Source: Hirundichthys speculiger (lineage: Eukaryota > Chordata > Actinopteri > Beloniformes > Exocoetidae). Taken from it: a stretch of 64,000 nt of DNA. The DNA lies in assembly GCA_018398805.1 (NCBI GenBank), contig JAGFBZ010000003.1, positions 95,001 through 159,000 of the forward strand. The letters are read 5' to 3'. Of this stretch, positions 10,901 through 64,000 are shown one piece after another. Both the position numbers and the translations under genes were made by a program. Below the pieces are notes generated by a model. It was not told the DNA's origin, ran no database searches, and was given only the letters and a program-made list of their open reading frames with translations. Positions within the stretch are counted from its first letter, which is position 1. Every line of letters begins with the position of its first letter.

Positions 10901-12987
10901 CTAACTGTAGCTATAACTATTAGCCCTACACACTATAGTTTAGACTAACTGTAGCTATAACTATTAGCCCCTACACACTATAGTTTAGACTAACTGTAGC
11001 TATAACTATTAGCCCCTACACACACTATAGTTTAGACTAACTGTAGCTATAACTATTAGCCCCTACACACTATAGTTTAGACTAACTGTAGCTATAACTA
11101 TTAGCCCTACACACTATAGTTTAGACTAACTGTAGCTATAACTATTAGCCCCTACACACTATAGTTTAGACTAACTGTAGCTATAACTATTAGCCCCTAC
11201 ACACTATAGTTTAGACTAACTGTAGCTATAACTATTAGCCCCTACACACTATAGTTTAGACTAACTGTAGCTATAACTATTAGCCCCTACACACTATAGT
11301 TTAGACTAAACTGTAGCTATAACTATTAGCATCTACACACTATAGTTTAGACTAACTGTAGCTATAACTATTAGCCCCTACACACTATAGTTTAGACTAA
11401 CTGTAGCTATAACTATTAGCCCTACACACTATAGTTTAGACTAACTGTAGCTATAACTATTAGCCCCTACACACTATAGTTTTAGACTAACTGTAGCTAT
11501 AACTATTAGCCCCTACACACTATAGTTTAGACTAACTGTAGCTATAACTATTAGCCCCTACACACACTATAGTTTAGACTAACTGTAGCTATAACTATTA
11601 GCCCCTACACACTATAGTTTAGACTAACTGTAGCTATAACTATTAGCCCTACACACTATAGTTTAGACTAACTGTAGCTATAACTATTAGCATCTACACA
11701 CTATAGTTAGACTAACTGTAGCTATAACTATTAGCCCCTACACACTATAGTTTAGACTAACTGTAGCTATAACTATTAGCCCTACACACTATAGTTTAGA
11801 CTAACTGTAGCTATAACTATTAGCCCCTACACACTATAGTTTAGACTAACTGTAGCTATAACTATTAGCCCCTACACACTATAGTTTAGACTAACTGTAG
11901 CTATAACTATTAGCATCTACACACTATAGTTTAGACTAACTGTAGCTATAACTATTAGCCCCTACACACTATAGTTTAGACTAACTGTAGCTATAACTAT
12001 TAGCCCCTACACACTATAGTTTTAGACTAACTGTAGCTATAACTATTAGCCCTACACACTATAGTTTAGACTAACTGTAGCTATAACTATTAGCCCCTAC
12101 ACACTATAGTTTAGACTAACTGTAGCTATAACTATTAGCCCTACACACTATAGTTTAGACTAACTGTAGCTATAACTATTAGCATCTACACACTATAGTT
12201 TAGACTAACTGTAGCTATAACTATTAGCCCCTACACACTATAGTTTAGACTAACTGTAGCTATAACTATTAGCATCTACACACTATAGTTTAGACTAACT
12301 GTAGCTATAACTATTAGCCCCTACACACTATAGTTTAGACTAACTGTAGCTATAACTATTAGCCCCTACACACTATAGTTTAGACTAACTGTAGCTATAA
12401 CTATTAGCCCCTACACACTATAGTTTAGACTAACTGTAGCTATAACTATTAGCCCCTACACACTATAGTTTAGACTAACTGTAGCTATAACTATTAGCCC
12501 CTACACACTATAGTTTAGACTAACTGTAGCTATAACTATTAGCCCCTACACACTATAGTTTAGACTAACTGTAGCTATAACTATTAGCATCTACACACTA
12601 TAGTTTAGACTAACTGTAGCTATAACTATTAGCATCTACACACTATAGTTTAGACTAACTGTAGCTATAACTATTAGCCCCTACACACTATAGTTTAGAC
12701 TAACTGTAGCTATAACTATTAGCCCTACACACTATAGTTTAGACTAACTGTAGCTATAACTATTAGCCCCTACACACTATAGTTTAGACTAACTGTAGCT
12801 ATAACTATTAGCATCTACACACTATAGTTTAGACTAACTGTAGCTATAACTATTAGCCCCTACACACTATAGTTTAGACTAACTGTAGCTATAACTATTA
12901 GCCCTACACACTATAGTTTAGACTAACTGTAGCTATAACTATTAGCCCCTACACACTATAGTTTAGACTAACTGTAGCTATAACTAT
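7968..12987. repeat. 5-kb satellite-like array, 45-bp unit
   Basis: Roughly 110 head-to-tail copies of a 45-bp unit containing CTATAACTATTAGCCCCTAC and then ACACTATAGTTTAGACTAAC. The main variation is CCCC, CCC, CATC or CATCC after TTAG, plus occasional TTTTAG for TTTAG. Each unit can pair ATAGTT with AACTAT. The ends degrade into unique sequence at 12988. No long open frame exists, because TAG and TAA recur in every unit. Confidence 0.97.
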
Positions 12988-13115
12988 AGCTTTATAGTTT
13001 AGCTACTTTACTGAACACAAATGTTTTCAGTTTAGTTTTAAAGATGGAGGTGGTATCAGCCTCCTGAACCCAAACTGGTAGCTGGTTCCAGAATCAGACT
13101 CGTCTTCATCAGAGC
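12988..13115. other. Short spacer between two arrays
   Basis: About 130 bp of non-tandem sequence separates the 45-bp and 43-bp arrays. It contains a moderately GC-balanced segment (13044-13113) with no recognised gene or element. Confidence 0.5.
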
Positions 13116-13660
13116 TTCATTATCGCTATGCTGCTATAGGTAGACGCTGCAGGGGGACGCCGTCATAGCTATGCTGCTATAGGTAGACGCTGCAGGGGGA
13201 CGCCGTATAGGCCGACGCCAGGGGGACGCCGTCATAGCTATGCTTGCTATAGGCCGACGCTGCAGGGGGGACGCCGTCATAGCTATGCTGCTATAGGCCG
13301 ACGCTGCAGGGGACGCCGTCATAGCTATGCTGCTATAGGCCGACGCTGCAGGGGGACGCCGTCATAGCTATGCTGCTATAGGCCGACGCTGCAGGGGGAC
13401 GCCGTCATAGCTATGCTGCTATAGGTAGACGCTGCAGGGGGACGCCGTCATAGTTATGCTGCTATAGGCCGACGCTGCAGGGGGACGCCGTCATAGCTAT
13501 GCTGCTATAGGCCGACGCTGCAGGGGGACGGCGTCATAGCTATGCTGCTATAGGCCGACGCTGCAGGGGGACGCCGTCATAGTTATGCTGCTATAGGTAG
13601 ACGCTGCAGGGGGACGCCGTCATAGCTATGCTGCTATAGGCCGACGCTGCAGGGGGACGC
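13116..13660. repeat. 43-bp minisatellite with CATAGCTATG palindrome
   Basis: About 12-13 copies of a 43-bp unit whose parts are CTATGCTGCTATAGGCCGAC and GCTGCAGGGGGACGCCGTCA. Unit junctions create the 10-bp palindrome CATAGCTATG. GCCGAC/GTAGAC alternation distinguishes subtypes, and one shortened copy lies near 13200. The minus-strand open frame here is a by-product. Confidence 0.95.
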
Positions 13661-14079
13661 CAACATGATCTGCTGACAGGTCTCCACTGCTTTTCTCCTT
13701 TCCCTCCCTTTCCTCCTCCTTTCCTTCCCTTTTCTCCTCCTTTCCCTCCTTTCCTCCTCCCTTCCTCCTCCTCCCTTTCCTCCTCCCTTCCTCCTCCTCC
13801 AGCTCATTAATAGTTAATTAGCAGCACCTCGTTACTGTAACTGGGCTCCATTTTCTTTCCTGTAGTTTGTTGCTGTTTTCCTCCTTTTTTCTCTTTTCTT
13901 TCTGTGTGTTTTCAGGTCAGAGTTTCCTGAGTTTCATGCTGACCTGCAGTTCCCTCCTCTGTCCATCCCAGCGTTCACCTCCACCTGTGAGTGTAGGTGT
14001 GTTCAGGGTGGCGGTTACCGTGGTGACCGGTGATCTAGTCCTCTGACCATCTCACCTCAGTGCTGCTACCTGCTACTCT
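13661..14079. other. Pyrimidine-rich spacer, no gene seen
   Basis: 13690-13800 is a CT-rich tract of TTTCCTCCTCC-like runs. 13800-14060 reads as non-tandem sequence with nothing recognised. Confidence 0.55.
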
Positions 14080-14975
14080 CTCTGTCCTCCATCCTCTCTG
14101 TCCTCCATCCTCTCTGTCCTCCATCCTCTCTCTGTCCTCCTGTCCTCCATCCTCTCTCCATCCTCTCTCTGTCCTCCATCCTCTCTCTCCTCTCTCTGTC
14201 CTCCATCCTCTCTCTGTCCTCCATCTCTGTCCTCCATCCTCTCTGTCCTCCATCTCTCTGTCTCTCCTCTCTCTGTCCTCCATCCTCTCTCTGTCCTCCA
14301 TCCTCTCTCTGTCCTCCATCCTCTCTCTGTCCTCCATCCTCTTTCTGTCCTCCATCCTCTCTGTCCTCCATCCTCTCTCTGTCCTCCATCCTCTCTCTGT
14401 CCCATCCTCTCTCTGTCCTCCATCCTCTCTCTGTCCTCCATCCTCTCTCTGTCCTCCATCCTCTCTGTCCTCCATCCTCTCTCTGTCCTCCATCTCTCCT
14501 CTTCCTCCTCTCGTCCTCCATCCTCTCTCTGTCCTCCATCCTCTCTCTGTCCTCTCCTCTTTCTGTCCTCTCATCCTCTCTGTCCTCCATCCTCTCTCTG
14601 TCCTCCATCTTCCTCTGTGTCCTCCATCCTCTCTCTGTCCTCCATCCTCTCTCTGTCCTCCATCCTCTGTGTCCTCCATCCTCTCTCTGTCCTCCATCCT
14701 CTTTCTGTCCTCCATCCTCTCTCTGTCCTCCATCCTCTCTCTGTCCTCCATCCTCTCTCTGTCCTCCGTCCTCTCTGTCCTCCCCTCCTCTCTCTCTGTC
14801 CTCCATCCTCTCTCTGTCCTCCATCCTCTCTCTGTCCTCCGTCTTCTGTGTCCTCCATCCTCTCTCTGTCCTCCATCCTCTCTCTGTCCTCCATCCTCTC
14901 TCTGTCCTCCATCCTCTCTCTGTCCTCCATCCTCTCTGTCCTCCATCCTCTCTCTGTCCTCCATCCTCTCTCTGT
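14080..14975. repeat. 18-bp pyrimidine minisatellite
   Basis: About 50 copies of TCCTCTCTCTGTCCTCCA with loss of CT dinucleotides in many units. The strand asymmetry is extreme (pyrimidines on +, purines on -), so it could form triplex DNA. The unit is a multiple of three, so open frames of 300 residues appear on both strands (Ser/Leu/Pro or Glu/Arg/Asp-rich); these are not genes. Confidence 0.95.
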
Positions 14976-15399
14976 GGGAGTTTTTTTACCTCCATTATCA
15001 TTGATTAGGATTTAATATTATAATTTTAGTTAATGATATTGTCTCGGGGGACATGATCTGGGTCTCTGTAAGGACCTGGAGACAGTTGTCATGGTAACAG
15101 ACGCTATACAAATAAAATTGAACTGACTTTATAAACAAATATTTGAAAACAAAGTTAAACACTTTAAAGTCACAAATTCGGTAAAAACAGCTCCAGTTTT
15201 TTTTTTTTTTAAGTTTTATTTAAGTTCAAACCTCCTGACTTTTGTAAATCCACAACCCTGAAAAAACAGAATCTATTATTTTTTAAATGTGTGAGAGAAA
15301 ATGTAAAAAGTGAAATTTTACATTTTGAGTAAAAAATAAATCTTAATTTTCTGAATTTATAAAGTCGTTCCAGGATTTCAACGTTAAAGTCTTTCATGT
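14976..15399. other. AT-rich sequence upstream of the CpG block
   Basis: 15000-15125 ends in GCTATACAAATAAAATTGAA, a phrase common at the 3' end of a dispersed fish repeat, so it is probably an old repeat remnant. 15130-15399 is AT-rich with a T-run near 15197. No gene is seen. Confidence 0.45.
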
Positions 15400-15870
15400 A
15401 TTTATTTTATTGTTTTCTTTTTCCCGCCTCTCGCTGTTCCGCTGGTTTCCTGTAAATAAATCCCATCAGTGATCCGGATCATGACTGGACTCGTCCTGGA
15501 CCGTAAACCCGCCCGGAACCGGACCCGCTGCTGTTTATTGGTGCCTGTCTCTTTAAATCTCCGCTGTTGTTCTGGACCGGTCCGGGGGGGGGGGAGGGGG
15601 GCTGCTGTTCTCCCGGGCGCCTGCAGGGGGGGGTACAGCGGGTCTCTGTCCATGGTGCTGAAGTCTGGCCTCTGTCCGCGGTCCTGACGGCTCGGATCGG
15701 TCTTGGAGGTTCCGGAGGTTCTGCCGGAGTCGTCGTGAGACCAGCGCGCGTCCGTGAGCGTGATCGTGCCGGAGATGTGGACGCGGAGGGGGAGGGGAGG
15801 CCAGTAGCGGAAGGTAAGCCCCCCCCACCCCCACACACGTCTGTGACAAAGAGCCGCGGTGGTGGAGGTG
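15400..15870 (+). promoter_or_regulatory. CpG-dense candidate promoter of the myt1 gene
   Basis: Base composition changes abruptly from AT-rich to GC-rich with many CpGs, unlike most of the window. An inverted CCAAT box (ATTGG, 15537-15541) lies just upstream of a TTTAAAT TATA-like segment (about 15552-15558). The block ends in a good splice donor (15813) and is the nearest CpG-dense sequence to the initiator exon. The transcription start is not visible from sequence; a broad CpG-type promoter is the simplest reading. Confidence 0.6.
15567..15813 (+). other. myt1: Putative non-coding exon 1 (5' UTR) of myt1
   Basis: Only the 3' end is supported: GCGGAAG followed by GTAAGC at 15814 is a strong splice donor at the edge of the CpG block, 742 bp before the acceptor of exon 2. 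Joined to exon 2 it gives GGAAGATGAG around the start codon, with A at -3, a favourable initiation context. The 5' end given here is arbitrary within the GC-rich block. 15585-15625 has G-runs able to form G-quadruplexes. Confidence 0.45.
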
Positions 15871-15889
15871 TTGGGGGGGGGGCATGGGG

Positions 15890-16415
15890 GCTCAATAAGC
15901 CTCAGTTAGCCTCAATAGGCCTCAGTTAGTCTCGGTTAGCCTCAGTTAGTCTCACTTAGTCTCAGTTAGCCTTAGTTAGCCTCAATTAGTCTCAGTTAGC
16001 CTCGGTTAGTCTCACTTAGTGTCGGTTGGTCTCAATTAGCCTCAGTTAGCCTCAGTTAGTCTCAGTTAGCCTTAGTTACCCTCACTTATCTTCGCTTAGC
16101 CTCAGTTAGCCAGAATTAGCCTCAGTTAGCTTCAGTCAGCCTCAATTAGTCTCAGTTAGCCTCCTCAGTTAGCCTCAGTTAGTCCTCAATTAGTCTCAGT
16201 TAGCCTCAGTTGATCTTACTGAGTCTCGGTTAGTCTCATTTAGCATTGGTTAGCCTCGGTTAGTCTTAGTCTTAGTTAGCTTCAGTTAGTCTCAGTTAGC
16301 CTTAGTTACTCTCAGTTAGCCTCCGTTAGTCTCATTTAACCCCAGTTACTCTCGGTTGGCCTCAGTAAGCCTCAGCTAGCCTAAATTAGCCTCAGTTAGC
16401 CTCAGTTAGCTTCCT
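15890..16415. repeat. 10-bp CTCAGTTAGC minisatellite (intron 1)
   Basis: Degenerate tandem copies of CTCAGTTAGC and CTCAGTTAGT fill most of intron 1. The unit is the reverse complement of the GCTAACTGAG unit that dominates 35470-36750, so the two arrays are inverted copies of one family. Confidence 0.92.
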
Positions 16416-16555
16416 CAGTTATCTAGCTTACTAGATAAACATGTTATCTTGATGAACTTCAGATTCTCAGACTGAAGTGTCACCTTCATCATCTTCAGGG
16501 CTCTGAAGTCCCGCCTGTCTGTATCTGGTCTCATTTATGATTCTCTGTTTTTCAG

Positions 16556-63409
<46,854 letters not shown>

Positions 63410-63610
63410 GGTGGAACCAGCAGGTCTGGAAGCCGTTTGGATCACTAAATTAGCTATTTTAGCTTGGCTGGCTTAGCTTATGCTAACCTATTATGCTAAT
63501 TAATATTACTTTGCAGTCATTCTGATCAAATCTGTCCAATCGTCCTTATTTCAAGTCGCTGCTGAAACAACATCTGAAACCAGGACTAGCAGAGCTCTGC
63601 TGGTCACCAC
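63410..63610. repeat. Dispersed repeat, copy 2 (first copy at 39597-39830)
   Basis: Shares ordered blocks with 39597-39830 (GGTGGAACCAG, TTTTAGCTTGGCTGGCTTAG, ATGCTAATTAAT, AATCTGTCCAA, AACATCTGAAA). Its end, CATCTGAAACCAGGACTAGC plus AGAGCT, matches the unit of the 21-bp minisatellite at 44556-50850. Confidence 0.75.
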
Positions 63611-64000
63611 TCGCCAATCAACCGCATTCATGTGTTGCGGTCGGTGAGCACCAGAGGAGCTGTGGAGCTGCAGGTGACATCCACAGCAGGACCTCTTGAT
63701 TGAGATATTATTACTATGGCGATATCAGACATGACTGCTACGTTTAGCTGACGCTGTGTTAGCACAAGCTGCTGCTGCTTAGCTGAGCTTCTTCCTCAAA
63801 ACCAGATCCTTCAAAACCAACCCACAGCCAGTCACAGTGGTCTAGTCAACAATAGATGATCATGCTCTATCTAAGATTATCGTAAGATAATGCTAAGTGC
63901 TAATTAGCTAAAATGCTGACAGCTCACATGGCCATAGCTAGCTGTCAATCAAATGGTGAATTTTTTTATATCATACTGGCATAACTCGCAACCAGAGTGA
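63611..64000. other. Intron 14 continuation to window edge
   Basis: Non-tandem sequence without recognised features. The next myt1 exon (end of finger 4) is not reached. Confidence 0.5.

Noticed and set aside
7968..12987. CRISPR array
   Set aside because: Direct head-to-tail units with no unique spacers, in a vertebrate genome.
14035..15015. Glu/Arg/Asp-rich and Ser/Leu/Pro-rich frames of about 310 codons
   Set aside because: By-products of the 18-bp pyrimidine array; both strands are open simultaneously.

Overview
The window looks like nuclear DNA of a ray-finned (teleost) fish. Evidence: a split vertebrate gene with GT-AG introns, three Tc1-type transposon copies, an hAT element with an 8-bp target duplication, a tRNA-headed SINE, and several interspersed repeats typical of fish. 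Nothing in it is bacterial or viral.

The only gene supported here is the 5' two-thirds of a MYT1-family (myelin transcription factor 1) CCHHC zinc-finger gene on the + strand. A GC-rich, CpG-dense block (about 15400-15870) ends in a splice donor at 15813 and is read as promoter plus non-coding exon 1. The start codon is the first triplet of exon 2 (16556). Thirteen coding exons (16556-62959) join with consistent phase and encode about 873 residues: an MYT1-like N-terminus, finger 1, a basic stretch, a large acidic exon, fingers 2 and 3, the central MYT1 domain, a Ser-rich stretch and the first half of finger 4. The rest of finger 4, the remaining fingers and the C-terminal coiled coil lie beyond the right edge. 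Exon sequence favours MYT1 over MYT1L or ST18. Which teleost duplicate (myt1a or myt1b) it is cannot be settled from here.

The striking property is what fills the introns and the 5' flank. By my estimate about 40 of 64 kb is tandem repeat, in roughly twenty arrays with mostly unrelated units of 10 to 68 bp. Upstream: a 20-bp array (48-1333), a 15-17-bp GC-rich array (2012-3092), two arrays inside a Tc1 transposase (4812-5196, 5316-6056), a 5-kb 45-bp satellite (7968-12987), a 43-bp array (13116-13660) and an 18-bp CT array (14080-14975). In introns: 10-bp (15890-16415), 33-bp (16628-17465), 20-bp (18238-23236), 25-bp (23876-24005), 26-bp (24024-26375), 28-bp (27125-29088), 67-bp (30660-31800), 32-bp (32335-35240, split by the hAT), 10-bp inverted (35470-36750), 37-bp (40400-44555), 21-bp (44556-50850), 15/18-bp (52630-55090), degenerate TTAGGG (57653-58862) and 34-bp (60025-62272). 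Several arrays begin within tens of bases of a splice donor, and several units contain perfect palindromes.

I found no new enzymatic or defence system. The most notable observations are structural: minisatellites that appear to have grown out of transposase codons, a 1.2-kb interstitial telomere-like array between two exons of one gene, arrays of hairpin-forming units carrying CRE palindromes, a 14-bp palindrome repeated about a hundred times, two inverted arrays of the same 10-bp family about 20 kb apart, and a 2.4-kb higher-order duplication whose unit resembles a dispersed repeat seen elsewhere in the window. Copy numbers, array edges and identities were read by eye and are approximate.
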